This document shows, piece after piece, positions 54,166 through 63,373 of a stretch of DNA of 64,000 bases. A program made the translations under genes and the position numbers. The stretch is from Colwellia_A sp047621305 (lineage in GTDB: Bacteria; Pseudomonadota; Gammaproteobacteria; Enterobacterales; Alteromonadaceae). Where the stretch lies: the NCBI GenBank assembly GCA_047621305.1, contig JBLHNB010000003.1:69036-133035 (forward strand). The letters are read 5' to 3'. Numbering within the stretch: the first letter of the stretch is position 1; each line of letters starts with the position of its first letter. The notes under the pieces were generated by a model, which did no database searches, was not told where the DNA came from, and saw only the letters and a program-made list of their open reading frames with translations.

Positions 54166-56256
54166 TTATTCAATAATACGTTGATAAGGTGGCAGAGAGT
54201 CAAGTAGCGCTTTACCATAGCGCTTACTCACTAAGCGTCGATCTAGTATGGTTATTGTACCTTCATCTTTTTCATTACGCAGTAGACGACCTGTCGCTTG
54301 TATTAATTTTTTAGATGTATCTGGCACAGATAATGTCATAAATGGGTTACCCCCTTTAGCGGTAATATATTCAGCCTGTGCTTCTTCTACTGGTGAGGTT
54401 GGGACAGAAAAGGGCAGTTTAGTAATGATCAAATTATTGAGATAATTCCCGGGTAAATCTAGTCCTTCTGAAAAACTTTGTGTACCAAAAATAATACTTT
54501 GCTTGTCGTCATCACAACGCTTTTTATGTTTGTCGATGATGTATTGGCGTGACTGTTCGCCTTGAACAAGTAGTGAGAGTTTATTTTTTTCTCGTAAGGC
54601 ATTAGCCACTTTTTCCATCTGCCAGTAAGACGAAAATAGCACCAAAGTTGAAAAGCCTTTATCAATTAAACCCGGTAGTTTCTCAATTAATTCATCAGTA
54701 AATTGATCAGCACTGGGTTCATGTTTCATTTTTGGAAGGATTAATTGTGCATTATTTTTATAATCAAATGGCGAGTTTACTTGTAAATATTGGCTGCCAT
54801 CGTTTGTTTGTAAACCTACTTGAAAACGAAAATGATCAAATGAGTTAAGCGCTAATATCGTTGCTGAACATAAAACCGCGCCGTCGCATTTACTCCATAA
54901 CATATCCTCTAAGGCAAAACCGACTTCAATAGGGGAAGCTGATAGGACATAGTCGTGACGTTTACCGTCCGATACTTCTAACCATCGAGCTAAAGGTGCA
55001 CCTTTATCGCTATCGGTTTTATCATATAACTTCCATAGCGCATGTAAATTTTCTAAGCGTTGGATCATAAAACCTAATTCAGCAAGTAAAGGTTCGGCAA
55101 GAAACATCTGCGTATCCCCGTCTTTAACGGACTCCATTAACAAGTTATAAAGCTTGTTGGTGTGGGCTAAACACTTTTTACTGAGACTACTTAAATCTTC
55201 TGACCATGTTTTTAACGTACTAGGGATAATGCCATTTTCAAAGCGATAACGTTTGTCTTTTGATTTACTCTCTAGAGGAAAATAAATGGCTTGATTGTTT
55301 TCAATGAAGGTAAATACTTTTTGCATTTCAGCGATCAAGTCCTGACAGTCATCACCGAGTTTTATCGATGGGGATATGGCGCGCTGGGACTTGATCAGAT
55401 TTGATAACTTACCGCTAGTATCTTTGAGTTTAGTTAGCCACTCTATCGCTCCTTTTAGCGTTATATGGGCGCTAGAGTGGTCACGCGTTACCTTTGGTAG
55501 GTGATGTGCCTCATCTATTATATAAAAAACATCCTCTGGTGGAGGTAATATTTTACCACCACCCAGTTCTAAATCAGCAAGCAGTAAACTATGATTTATC
55601 ACCAATACATCGGCCGCATCCATCGTTTCTCTAGCTTTGTGAAAAGGACAATGAGTATGTTCACAAAGGTGCTTTAAACAGCTATGTTTATCACATTGTA
55701 TTTGTTGCCACAGATAAGAAGGGACACTATCAGACCAAGAGTCTAAGTCGCCTTGCCAGCTATTATTGGTGAGATTTTTATGCATATCATGCAGTAATTT
55801 TATGTCGCTGGCTTTAGGTTTTTGCGCAAAAGTAAAGCCAACTTGCGGACTATCATCATTGGCAATTGCTTGACTTAATTTTTGTCGGCAAACATAACGT
55901 TGTCGGCCTTTAACTAAAGTGTATTTGAAATCTAAGCCTGAATGTTCTTTTAAAAAGGGTAGGTCTTTATCAACTAATTGTTCTTGTAAGGCAACGGTTG
56001 CGGTTGAAATGCATACTTTTTTGTCACGAGATAAAGCAAGCGGTATCGCGCCAAGTGAGTAAGCAAGAGATTTACCCGTCCCTGTACCGGCTTCAATGGT
56101 GATGATTTTTCGGACTTTATCATATTCACCCGCAAGTGTTTTTGCTATCTCAGCAATTAAAAATGTTTGCTGCTTACGTGGATTAAAATTAGGTAAATTT
56201 TCACCAATTGCTTTATAACTCGTACGTATTACTTGCTTAATTTTATCACTTAACAT
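54166..56256 (-). CDS. dinG: ATP-dependent DNA helicase DinG
   Basis: A 696-residue XPD-like helicase: Walker A EAGTGTGKS at about 58-66, iron-sulfur cysteines in YVCRQ, SCLKHLCEHTHC, DEAH box DEAHHLPK, and C-terminal motifs SEGLDLPG and QATGRLLR. It unwinds R-loops and replication-transcription conflicts. The frame starts at 56322, but that start would put a LexA box inside the coding sequence. The ATG at 56256 aligns with the E. coli start, so it is preferred. Confidence 0.92.
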   Translation of the reverse strand: MLSDKIKQVIRTSYKAIGENLPNFNPRKQQTFLIAEIAKTLAGEYDKVRKIITIEAGTGTGKSLAYSLGAIPLALSRDKKVCISTATVALQEQLVDKDLPFLKEHSGLDFKYTLVKGRQRYVCRQKLSQAIANDDSPQVGFTFAQKPKASDIKLLHDMHKNLTNNSWQGDLDSWSDSVPSYLWQQIQCDKHSCLKHLCEHTHCPFHKARETMDAADVLVINHSLLLADLELGGGKILPPPEDVFYIIDEAHHLPKVTRDHSSAHITLKGAIEWLTKLKDTSGKLSNLIKSQRAISPSIKLGDDCQDLIAEMQKVFTFIENNQAIYFPLESKSKDKRYRFENGIIPSTLKTWSEDLSSLSKKCLAHTNKLYNLLMESVKDGDTQMFLAEPLLAELGFMIQRLENLHALWKLYDKTDSDKGAPLARWLEVSDGKRHDYVLSASPIEVGFALEDMLWSKCDGAVLCSATILALNSFDHFRFQVGLQTNDGSQYLQVNSPFDYKNNAQLILPKMKHEPSADQFTDELIEKLPGLIDKGFSTLVLFSSYWQMEKVANALREKNKLSLLVQGEQSRQYIIDKHKKRCDDDKQSIIFGTQSFSEGLDLPGNYLNNLIITKLPFSVPTSPVEEAQAEYITAKGGNPFMTLSVPDTSKKLIQATGRLLRNEKDEGTITILDRRLVSKRYGKALLDSLPPYQRIIE

Positions 56257-56296
56257 GCTGGGAAGGTTTCCAAGTACAGTAGTATCAATTACACTG

Positions 56297-56312
56297 CTGT
56301 ATATATTAACAG
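56297..56312. promoter_or_regulatory. LexA box between dinG and polB
   Basis: CTGTATATATTAACAG matches the LexA consensus CTGT-N8-ACAG with an alternating AT centre. It lies in the 82-bp gap between the divergent dinG and polB genes and overlaps a TATATT -10-like box; both are SOS genes in E. coli. Confidence 0.88.
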
Positions 56313-56338
56313 TTTTTTTCATGGTTTTTCGAGTATAA

Positions 56339-58771
56339 ATGCAAAATTATCAACCAGCAAGGTTAAACCGTGGTTTTTTACTGACACGTCAGTCACTTGA
56401 TCGAGAGGGAAAAATTTGCATTACCCTGTGGCTAAAAACGATTGATGGGCCAGTAAAGCTCGAAATTAGTAACCAACAAGCAATATTTTTTGTTGAACAA
56501 GAATACGCAAGCACGGTGGCTTTATTATTAGATAAAGCGCGTATTACTGTTACCGATATTAAGCCTTTATTACTGAAAACCTTTAATGAAGCTCCCGTAA
56601 GTGGCATTTATTTTAATAGCCTCCGTGATTTTTATAGCGCAAGGGATTGTGTAAAACAACACAACATCAAGTGTTACGAGGACGACTTTCGACCTGACGA
56701 ACGCTATTTAATGGAGCGTTACATTACCGCCGACTTAGCGTTTATGGGGACGCCTGCTAAGCGCAGTACCTATACACAATATCAACAGGTAAAATGTAAA
56801 CCGCTAGATAAAGCGCAAAGTCAGGTTAAGCTCGCTATGGTTTCATTAGATATTGAGTGTTCAATGGCTGGCGACTTGTATTCTATTGGTTTATACAGCG
56901 ATACATGTCGATGCGTTTTTATGATTGGTTCAGCACAGCCCAATACACACTTAAGAGATCAAGAGATTGATTATATTGTGTGGGTCAAAGATGAAAAAGA
57001 GCTACTAATCGCCTTACTCAATTGGATTAAAAAAACAGACCCTGATCTCATCATTGGTTGGAATGTGATTAACTTTGATTTTGATTTACTGCAAAAACGC
57101 TATGATCTACACAAAATAAAATTTGCAATAGGGCGTGATGGCAGTAGTCCTTATTGGCGTAAAAACAGAAATAGTGAACAAAAATATATTGAAATAGCCG
57201 GTAGAGTGGTACTCGATGGTATTGACCTGCTTAAAAGTGCGACCTACAACTTCCCAAGTTTTTCATTAGATAACGTTGCCAATACGTTATTAGGTATAGG
57301 TAAAAAAGTTGATGATGTTGATAACCGCCTACAAGAAATCACGGATAACTTTCTTCATGATAAACCGGCATTAGCGGCCTATAATCTCGAAGATTGTCGA
57401 TTAGTTTGGCTTATTTTTGAAAAAACAGAATTACTACAATTTGCGATGTTACGTTCGCAATTAACGGGGCTTGAAATTAACCGTGTTGGCGGCTCTGTCG
57501 CCGCATTTACTAATTTGTATTTACCAAAGTTGCATCGCAGTGGTTATATCGCGCCTAATATGGGGGATGGTGATTCAGACCTGATCTCTCCTGGCGGGTA
57601 TGTAATGGACTCAATTCCCGGGTTATACGACAACGTTTTAGTGCTTGATTTTAAAAGCCTATACCCAAGTATCATCCGTACTTTTAAGATTGACCCCATG
57701 GGTTTAATTGAAGGTTTACGTGATGTTGAGCAAGCACAAGGCGAACCTATTCAAGGTTATGATGGTGCCTATTTTTCAAGAGATAAACATTTTCTACCAG
57801 ATATCATCAAATCATTATGGCATGAACGTGATATTGCGAAACAAGATAAAAATGCAGCTTTGTCACAAGCAATTAAAATAATCATGAATTCATTTTACGG
57901 TATTCTAGGCTCAACCGGATGCCGATTTTTTGATCCTCGTTTAGCCGGCTCTATCACTAAACGTAGTCATGCCTTATTAAAAACCACCAAAACATGGATA
58001 GAAGCCCAAGGTTATCAAGTGATATACGGTGATACTGATTCTATTTTTGTACATGTCGGCATAGATAAAACGTTAGAGCAAAGTAGGGCATTAGGTCACC
58101 AGCTACAAGATTTAATCAATACCAAAATGGATAAAATGCTAGCAGATGATTTTAATATTGTCAGTGAATTAGAAATTGAATTTGAAACACATTTTAGTAA
58201 GTTTTTAATGCCCACCATACGAGGCCAAGATATTGGTACTAAAAAACGTTATGCAGGTATGATTTTAAATAAAAATGAGCAAGGTATTACAGAGCAGCAC
58301 ATGGTTTATAAGGGTTTAGAAACAGTGAGAACTGACTGGACTGAACTTGCTAAAGAATTTCAGCAAACACTATACAAAAAAGTATTTAACAATCAACCCG
58401 TAGAACAATATATAAAAGATATGGTTACTTGTACGTTGGCAGGGGAATTTGATCATAAATTACTTTACAGAAAACGTATTCGTAGAAAGTTAAATGAATA
58501 TGTTAAAAATGTACCACCTCATGTAAAAGCTGCACGGTTGGCAGATATGCTTAACAATGAGCAAAATAAAGCACTTAGATACCAGAACAAAGGCTGGATT
58601 GAATATTATATGACACTTAACGGGCCGCAGGCGAAAGAACATTTCAGTGCACCACTTGATTATCAACTGTATATTGATCGACAACTTTGTGTTGTGGCAG
58701 ACGCTATTCTTCCATTTATAGGAACAAATTTTGCGGCCATTATCGACGCTCAAATGGATCTCTTTAGTTAA
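56339..58771 (+). CDS. polB: DNA polymerase II
   Basis: An 810-residue family B polymerase. The 3'-5' exonuclease ExoI motif is DIEC (D171, E173), and the polymerase motifs are DFKSLYPSIIRTF (region II), the KxxxNSFYG region (III) and YGDTDS with D565 and D567 (region I). It performs SOS-inducible translesion and restart synthesis. The length compares with 783 in E. coli. It diverges from dinG around a LexA box. Confidence 0.95.
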   Translation: MQNYQPARLNRGFLLTRQSLDREGKICITLWLKTIDGPVKLEISNQQAIFFVEQEYASTVALLLDKARITVTDIKPLLLKTFNEAPVSGIYFNSLRDFYSARDCVKQHNIKCYEDDFRPDERYLMERYITADLAFMGTPAKRSTYTQYQQVKCKPLDKAQSQVKLAMVSLDIECSMAGDLYSIGLYSDTCRCVFMIGSAQPNTHLRDQEIDYIVWVKDEKELLIALLNWIKKTDPDLIIGWNVINFDFDLLQKRYDLHKIKFAIGRDGSSPYWRKNRNSEQKYIEIAGRVVLDGIDLLKSATYNFPSFSLDNVANTLLGIGKKVDDVDNRLQEITDNFLHDKPALAAYNLEDCRLVWLIFEKTELLQFAMLRSQLTGLEINRVGGSVAAFTNLYLPKLHRSGYIAPNMGDGDSDLISPGGYVMDSIPGLYDNVLVLDFKSLYPSIIRTFKIDPMGLIEGLRDVEQAQGEPIQGYDGAYFSRDKHFLPDIIKSLWHERDIAKQDKNAALSQAIKIIMNSFYGILGSTGCRFFDPRLAGSITKRSHALLKTTKTWIEAQGYQVIYGDTDSIFVHVGIDKTLEQSRALGHQLQDLINTKMDKMLADDFNIVSELEIEFETHFSKFLMPTIRGQDIGTKKRYAGMILNKNEQGITEQHMVYKGLETVRTDWTELAKEFQQTLYKKVFNNQPVEQYIKDMVTCTLAGEFDHKLLYRKRIRRKLNEYVKNVPPHVKAARLADMLNNEQNKALRYQNKGWIEYYMTLNGPQAKEHFSAPLDYQLYIDRQLCVVADAILPFIGTNFAAIIDAQMDLFS

Positions 58772-58814
58772 AATATTCGCATTGTATTTTTGTTTAGCTT
58801 GTATATTTAGGCTG

Positions 58815-58832
58815 CCTGACGTAAGGTAGGTT
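58815..58832. promoter_or_regulatory. TetR operator upstream of tetR
   Basis: CCTGACGTAAGGTAGGTT lies 42 bases before the TetR start. Its exact reverse complement recurs at 59489-59506 before the hydrolase gene, so both are probably bound by the same regulator. Confidence 0.7.
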
Positions 58833-58874
58833 GGTTGCATGCCATAATTGCATGCCATTAAGGGCAACACCACA

Positions 58875-59456
58875 ATGACTATTGATAATCCAAACGATAC
58901 TCGCACCATGATCATCGATGTAGCGCAAGATATGTTGCAGCGCCAATCAATTAGCGGTGTTAGTTTTCAGTCATTAGCCGATCGTATCGGTATTAAAAAA
59001 GGCAGTATGTATTACCATTTTAAAAGCAAAGATGAGTTGGCTATTGCGATTCTTGAACGTGCTTGCACAGATCTAAAAACAAGTTTTTCCCGTGGTAAAC
59101 ACAAAACAGCGGTGCAACAGTTAGATTACTTTTTGATGATTTATGAAAAATTTATTGGCCCAGGACAACGTATGTGTCCGGGAGGATGTTTTGCTAGTGA
59201 GTGGCAAAAAATATCAAAACCGGTAAAAGAAAGTGTTAAAAAAGTATTGAACGTTCAAATTAATGGTATTCGAGACATTTTAATCTATGGCAATGAAAGC
59301 GGTGAATTTAACCATCATGGACAAGAAATTCAACAAGTTGCGTCATGGATTATTTCGTCATTACAGGGTTCCATTTTAACGAGTCGAGTCGAAGAAAATC
59401 AAATGCATTTTGATTTTTCGGTACAAGCCATTAAACGGTTTTTATATCGTGTTTAA
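58875..59456 (+). CDS. TetR-family transcriptional regulator
   Basis: A 193-residue TetR protein: HTH at about 28-48 (QSLADRIGIKKGSMYYHFKSKDEL) and a C-terminal ligand domain with the CPGGCF-type motif. The ATG has AAGGG about ten bases upstream, whereas a TTG at 58848 is less likely. Two inverted copies of one operator bracket the gene, so it probably represses itself and the hydrolase. The ligand is unknown. Confidence 0.85.
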   Translation: MTIDNPNDTRTMIIDVAQDMLQRQSISGVSFQSLADRIGIKKGSMYYHFKSKDELAIAILERACTDLKTSFSRGKHKTAVQQLDYFLMIYEKFIGPGQRMCPGGCFASEWQKISKPVKESVKKVLNVQINGIRDILIYGNESGEFNHHGQEIQQVASWIISSLQGSILTSRVEENQMHFDFSVQAIKRFLYRV

Positions 59457-59484
59457 GGTGTTTTTTTTGTAAAAAATTTTACTT

Positions 59485-59512
59485 AACAAACCTACCTTAC
59501 GTCAGGTTTGTT
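59485..59512. promoter_or_regulatory. TetR operator before the hydrolase gene
   Basis: The 18-bp match to the upstream operator sits within a larger dyad whose outer arms AACAAACCT and AGGTTTGTT are perfect (59485-59493 and 59504-59512). Confidence 0.7.
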
Positions 59513-59559
59513 GGTGGTGATTGTGGTTATTAATCAAATGGGTATCAAAGGAATTAACA

Positions 59560-60411
59560 GTGAATTTATTATTTGCAGGTTATCGTTTTAAAAATAAAGT
59601 TATGAGCCGTATAACGCCGTCAAGAACGGCAAAACGTGCCTTAAATAAGTTTATTCGTCCACAGCGCTCTCAACCTAAAAATTGGGAACATAATGCTGAA
59701 ACATTGGGTATACGTTTTGCGATGAGTGATGAAATAAGCGCTATTCGTTGGTTACCACAAGCTGTTGACAGCGCTGTTGCGCCTAAAACCTTATTATTGG
59801 TACATGGCTGGGAAAGTAGGGCAACGCAAATGTATGGCTTAGTACCTAAGCTACTTGCCTTGGGTTATCAGGTTGTTGGTGTTGATATGCCAGCCCATGG
59901 GCACTCAACAGGAGATATCTCACATGCTGAAGCCTTTGTACAAACGGTATTATTAGCCCAAGAAAAACTCGGTGTATTTGATGCGGTTATTGGCCATTCA
60001 ATGGGAGCTGGAGCATCAAGTTTGGCGCTTTCTCGTGGTCTGACGACCAAAAAATTAGTCTTGATCTCTGGTCCGTCTTCTATCGAAAATGTATTGCGAA
60101 GTTTTTCTAAATTTGTGGGTTTGAATAAACATGCAACAGATAAATTTGTAGACCATGCGGGTGAAATGGTTGGAAAGAACCCTGCAGAAATGGATGCAAT
60201 AAATTCAACAAATGATATCGATGTTTCAACGTTGATCATTCACGATTATCATGATCTTGAAGTTCCTATTAGTGAATCAAAACGTTTGCTACCTAAATTT
60301 AGCAACGCCGAGTTATATGTTACCAACGGGTTAGGTCATAGAAAAATTCTTAAGTCGAAAGAAGTTATTGAAAAAATCAGTCATTTTTTAAAACTTGAAT
60401 CTGCCAAATAA
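59560..60411 (+). CDS. Alpha/beta-fold hydrolase
   Basis: A 283-residue hydrolase: oxyanion-loop HGWESR, nucleophile elbow GHSMGAG with S147, and a late histidine in GLGHRK; the aspartate is probably in DYHDLE. It starts at GTG 59560, with AAAGGAA seven to eight bases before, rather than an upstream TTG. It is likely a target of the TetR repressor encoded before it. The substrate is unknown. Confidence 0.85.
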   Translation: MNLLFAGYRFKNKVMSRITPSRTAKRALNKFIRPQRSQPKNWEHNAETLGIRFAMSDEISAIRWLPQAVDSAVAPKTLLLVHGWESRATQMYGLVPKLLALGYQVVGVDMPAHGHSTGDISHAEAFVQTVLLAQEKLGVFDAVIGHSMGAGASSLALSRGLTTKKLVLISGPSSIENVLRSFSKFVGLNKHATDKFVDHAGEMVGKNPAEMDAINSTNDIDVSTLIIHDYHDLEVPISESKRLLPKFSNAELYVTNGLGHRKILKSKEVIEKISHFLKLESAK

Positions 60412-60677
60412 TACAAGGTGGTAATAAATTGTCATGGTGGGTCGCTGAAAATGTAATTATTGACAATGACAATGACAATGACAAAGATAAAAAATTTGAA
60501 ATGAGTAAACAAGTAAGTAATACCCGTATCCACAACTTTTTATTCGTTGTAAAACCTAAAAACCTTTTATAAGTTTCATAAATAACGTGCACTATATGAT
60601 GATTCAGGTTATAAAGTATTCACGATGTTATTTGGATGGCTAGACAGCCAAAATATAATTTAAGGTTTAATGCGCAA
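60412..60677 (+). other. Spacer before metC with a hexanucleotide repeat
   Basis: No gene was found. TGACAA is repeated four times at 60461-60484. No MetJ box was recognised. The metC promoter was not identified. Confidence 0.5.
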
Positions 60678-61859
60678 ATGAAAAATTACACCAAAATAAT
60701 TAACGCAGGTCGGGCAAAAAAGTGGACAGGTAATGTTGTAAATCCACCAGTAGAGCGAGCATCTACTGTAGTTTTTGACACAGTAAAAGAAATGAAGCAT
60801 GCAGCGGCTAATAAAACCAATCAGGTTTTATTTTATGGCCGCAGAGGTACATCAACATCTTTTGCTTTTAGTGATGCTATGGTTGAGCTCGAAGGCGGAG
60901 CCGGGTGTGCATTATATCCCTCTGGAACTGCGGCAATTACCAATGCCATATTGTCATTTGTTAAATCAGGCGACCATCTTTTAATGGTTGATAATGCCTA
61001 TGAACCAACGCGTGATTTTTGCGATAAAATATTAAAAAAAATAGGGGTTGAAACCACGTATTATGATCCCCTGATCGGCGTAGGTATTGAAGCGCTTATC
61101 CAAGAAAATACGGCTATTATATTTTTAGAGTCTCCAGGTTCTATTACCATGGAGGTTCAAGATGTTCCTGCTATTGCTAAAATTGCTCATCAACACAACT
61201 GTATCGTTATGCTCGATAATACTTGGGGTGCTGCGGTTAATTTTCAGCCGTTTGATTACGGTGTCGATATTTCAGTGCAAGCCGCTACTAAATACATAGT
61301 GGGTCATTCCGATGTTATGTTAGGTACAGCAACGGCTACCGAAAAATATTGGCCACAGTTACGTGAAAGTAGTTACATTATGGGCCAATGTACTTCTCCT
61401 GATGATTTGTATTTAGCCTTACGTGGCATTCGCACCTTAGGTATACGACTTAAACAGCATCAAGAGAGCGCTATTAAAATAGCCACATGGTTAGCACAGC
61501 GACCTGAAGTTGAAACTGTTTTACACCCAGCATTTGAATCATGTCCTGGACATGCATTTTTTAAGCGTGATTTTAACGGCTCAAATGGCTTATTTTCATT
61601 TGTATTAAATAAAGGTAATCAAGCCGCATTAACTGCATTACTTGATGGTATGAGCCATTTTAAAATGGGTTATTCATGGGGAGGTTTTGAAAGTTTAATT
61701 TTAGGCATATCTAACGTCAATGCAATGCGCACTGTTACCGAATGGAAATATGAATTTCCCTTGATCCGGTTACATGTCGGCTTGGAAGATGTTGATGATT
61801 TAATTGATGACTTAGCCGCAGGTTTCGCTCGTTTTAATCAAGTATTAGCTCACGACTGA
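60678..61859 (+). CDS. metC: Cystathionine beta-lyase MetC
   Basis: A 393-residue Cys/Met-metabolism PLP enzyme. The Schiff-base lysine is K205 in QAATKYIVGHSD, and LEGGAGCALYPSGTAA and YSWGGFESLI are conserved. It aligns best with E. coli MetC, including FYGRRGT and FLESPGSITMEVQDVPAI. It cleaves cystathionine to homocysteine in methionine synthesis. An upstream ATG at 60636 would add 14 residues; the shorter form matches E. coli, though its Shine-Dalgarno is weak. Confidence 0.9.
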   Translation: MKNYTKIINAGRAKKWTGNVVNPPVERASTVVFDTVKEMKHAAANKTNQVLFYGRRGTSTSFAFSDAMVELEGGAGCALYPSGTAAITNAILSFVKSGDHLLMVDNAYEPTRDFCDKILKKIGVETTYYDPLIGVGIEALIQENTAIIFLESPGSITMEVQDVPAIAKIAHQHNCIVMLDNTWGAAVNFQPFDYGVDISVQAATKYIVGHSDVMLGTATATEKYWPQLRESSYIMGQCTSPDDLYLALRGIRTLGIRLKQHQESAIKIATWLAQRPEVETVLHPAFESCPGHAFFKRDFNGSNGLFSFVLNKGNQAALTALLDGMSHFKMGYSWGGFESLILGISNVNAMRTVTEWKYEFPLIRLHVGLEDVDDLIDDLAAGFARFNQVLAHD

Positions 61860-61922
61860 TCTGTGATAGCCGTTTACTTTGTCGATTAAATTAGCAGAAT
61901 AAATCAGCAGATTAATTAATGG

Positions 61923-61973
61923 AACAAATAAGAATAGATCTCGCGTAGCCGATATATTATTCAGGTGTTGGAC
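61923..61973. repeat. REP-like element, degenerate copy
   Basis: AACAAATAAGAATAG, then CGCGTAGCCGA with a GTAG at 61945-61948, and GGTGTTGGAC at the end. It matches the repeat at 63915-63965 in both outer parts but its centre has diverged so that the GTAG hairpin is weak. Confidence 0.7.
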
Positions 61974-62066
61974 ACGTGCGGACAAATTTAAGCAGACACA
62001 CGTACTCGAAATTGCCAAGCTTTACAGTAGGATAAAATAACCAAACGATGTTATTGAGGATGAATT

Positions 62067-62105
62067 ATGGCAACGCCAAGGAAGCAATAAATCAATGTAG
62101 AGCGA
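62067..62105 (+). pseudogene. Remnant of a REP-associated tyrosine transposase (RAYT) start
   Basis: ATGGCAACGCCAAGGAAGCAATAA reads MATPRKQ then a stop, followed by codons INVE. MATPRK(Q/K) is the usual start of Y1-type REP-associated transposases (TnpA_REP) in marine gammaproteobacteria. Only this tip remains, next to REP-like DNA. The match is short, so confidence is low. Confidence 0.35.
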
Positions 62106-62227
62106 GTGCCATGTAAATTTTCAAGTGAGTGTCATGCAAATTTAAAAATAAAGATTTATGCATAGTAAAATCACATCATTAATAACTGGTTTTACATACA
62201 GTGCAGTCGAAAATATAAATGTGTCTT

Positions 62228-62378
62228 TGATAGACGGAATAATTCCGTAATGCACGCAATCGTGAAATAGCCAAAAAGTTGCTAAAGTCTTTGATATTTA
62301 ATATGAAAGAGAGTATTTTAATGTAAAATAAAAATCATGATAGACGGAATAATTCCGTGTTTAAACACGGAATTATTC
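62228..62378. repeat. 21-bp direct repeat and 32-bp perfect palindrome, attC-like
   Basis: TGATAGACGGAATAATTCCGT occurs at 62228-62248 and 62338-62358. The second copy forms the left arm of a perfect 32-bp palindrome (62347-62378), which precedes GTTATGT (62392-62398), the same core as the true attC end at 63344. It may be a degenerate attC or the junction in front of the first cassette. Confidence 0.55.
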
Positions 62379-62423
62379 TCTCTATTAAGCTGTTATGTAT
62401 TTCCCAACCTAGGAGTAATATCT

Positions 62424-62807
62424 ATGCTTCACCCTTTTCATTTATCTTTTGTTGTGCCAAATAAGGAAGTAGCTCGATCATTTTATATTGGGGTTTTGGA
62501 TTGTTCATTAGGACGAGACAATGAAACTTGGTTTGATATAATTTTTTTTGGTCATCAGTTAACTATTCATCAAGCTTCTGAAAAAATGCCGGCATTTAAA
62601 ATCAATCATTTTGGACCTATTTTAAATAAGGAAGAATGGTTAGATGTAATACAAAAATGTGAAAATAATAATATTGAAATCATTTTATCACCCACTGTAA
62701 AAGACAAAGGAAAAGAGGACGAATCTGGCAAGTTTATCGTCAAAGATCCATGTGGAAATATAATTGAGTTTAAATTTTATTCTAACTTCAATAAAACGGT
62801 AGGTTAG
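62424..62807 (+). CDS. VOC (glyoxalase/bleomycin-resistance-fold) protein
   Basis: A 127-residue VOC protein with MLHPFHLSFVVPNKEVARSFYIGVL and, at the end, DPCGNIIEFKF, both typical vicinal-oxygen-chelate strand segments with metal-binding H and E. The substrate is unknown. AGGAG lies about nine bases before the ATG; an in-frame ATG at 62337 is discounted. The gene sits in a probable integron cassette with the GNAT gene that follows. Confidence 0.85.
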   Translation: MLHPFHLSFVVPNKEVARSFYIGVLDCSLGRDNETWFDIIFFGHQLTIHQASEKMPAFKINHFGPILNKEEWLDVIQKCENNNIEIILSPTVKDKGKEDESGKFIVKDPCGNIIEFKFYSNFNKTVG

Positions 62808-62808
62808 A

Positions 62809-63231
62809 GTGATAATTAGTTTGGCTAAAACAGAAAAAGAAATATCTGACTGCTTTAATCTTATTTCCGAATTACGGCGGCATTTAACATTAGCTGACTT
62901 TATCCATAAAGTTAAAAAAATGTCAGAGTTTACAGGTTATGAGTTAGTCTACTTAAATGATTGTGGCATTAAAGCTGTAGCGGGAATTCGAATTTCCGAG
63001 TGGTTACATTCAGGATGCTACCTTGAAATTGAAGAGCTAATAACTGATGAAAGATCGCGTTCTAAAGGTTACGGTGGGACTTTGTTTGATTGGATATGTT
63101 GTTATGCTAAAGAAAATAAATGTAAACAAGTGAGGCTTGTATCGGGTGCTTCAAGAGAGGAGGCGCATAGATTTTATTTAAATAAAGGCATGGTTTTCGA
63201 AGCGAAATATTTTTCATTAAATATAGAATAA
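62809..63231 (+). CDS. GNAT-family acetyltransferase
   Basis: A 140-residue GNAT domain: LEIEELITDERSRSKGYGGTLFDWICCYAKE provides the beta4 and the acetyl-CoA loop (R-x-x-G-x-G/A variant RSKGYGG), followed by RLVSGASREEAHRFYLNKGMV. It starts at GTG one base after the VOC stop. The substrate is unknown. It shares the cassette that ends at the attC site 63251-63350. Confidence 0.85.
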   Translation: MIISLAKTEKEISDCFNLISELRRHLTLADFIHKVKKMSEFTGYELVYLNDCGIKAVAGIRISEWLHSGCYLEIEELITDERSRSKGYGGTLFDWICCYAKENKCKQVRLVSGASREEAHRFYLNKGMVFEAKYFSLNIE

Positions 63232-63250
63232 ATAGCTTGGCAAATTAAAT

Positions 63251-63350
63251 ACATAACAATAAATTCAACAAGGACAAAAAACAGTTGGCTTTTGCTCCTT
63301 CGTCGCTTATTTTAGCCAACTATTTTTTGCCTGTTAATTAGGCGTTATGT
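63251..63350 (+). repeat. attC recombination site
   Basis: The outer 7-mers ACATAAC (63251-63257) and GTTATGT (63344-63350) are exact complements, as attC R sites require. Between them the sequence is an imperfect palindrome: AGTTGGCT (63293-63300) pairs with AGCCAACT (63314-63321), with A6/T6 runs next to it. Length is 100 bp. Orientation matches genes read on the plus strand with attC 3' to them. Confidence 0.75.
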
Positions 63351-63373
63351 GCTAAAAGGAGTTTCGTCACAAT

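Larger units (their letters stand above)
61860..62391 (+). other. Gene-free 0.5-kb junction into the cassette region
   Basis: No intact gene. It holds a REP-like repeat (61923-61973), a probable RAYT remnant (62067) and a 21-bp direct repeat (62228 and 62338), ending at a possible cassette junction GTTATGT at 62392. Confidence 0.6.

Noticed and set aside
60640..60660. MetJ operator before metC
   Set aside because: Only a partial AGAC string is present, without the tandem 8-bp met boxes.
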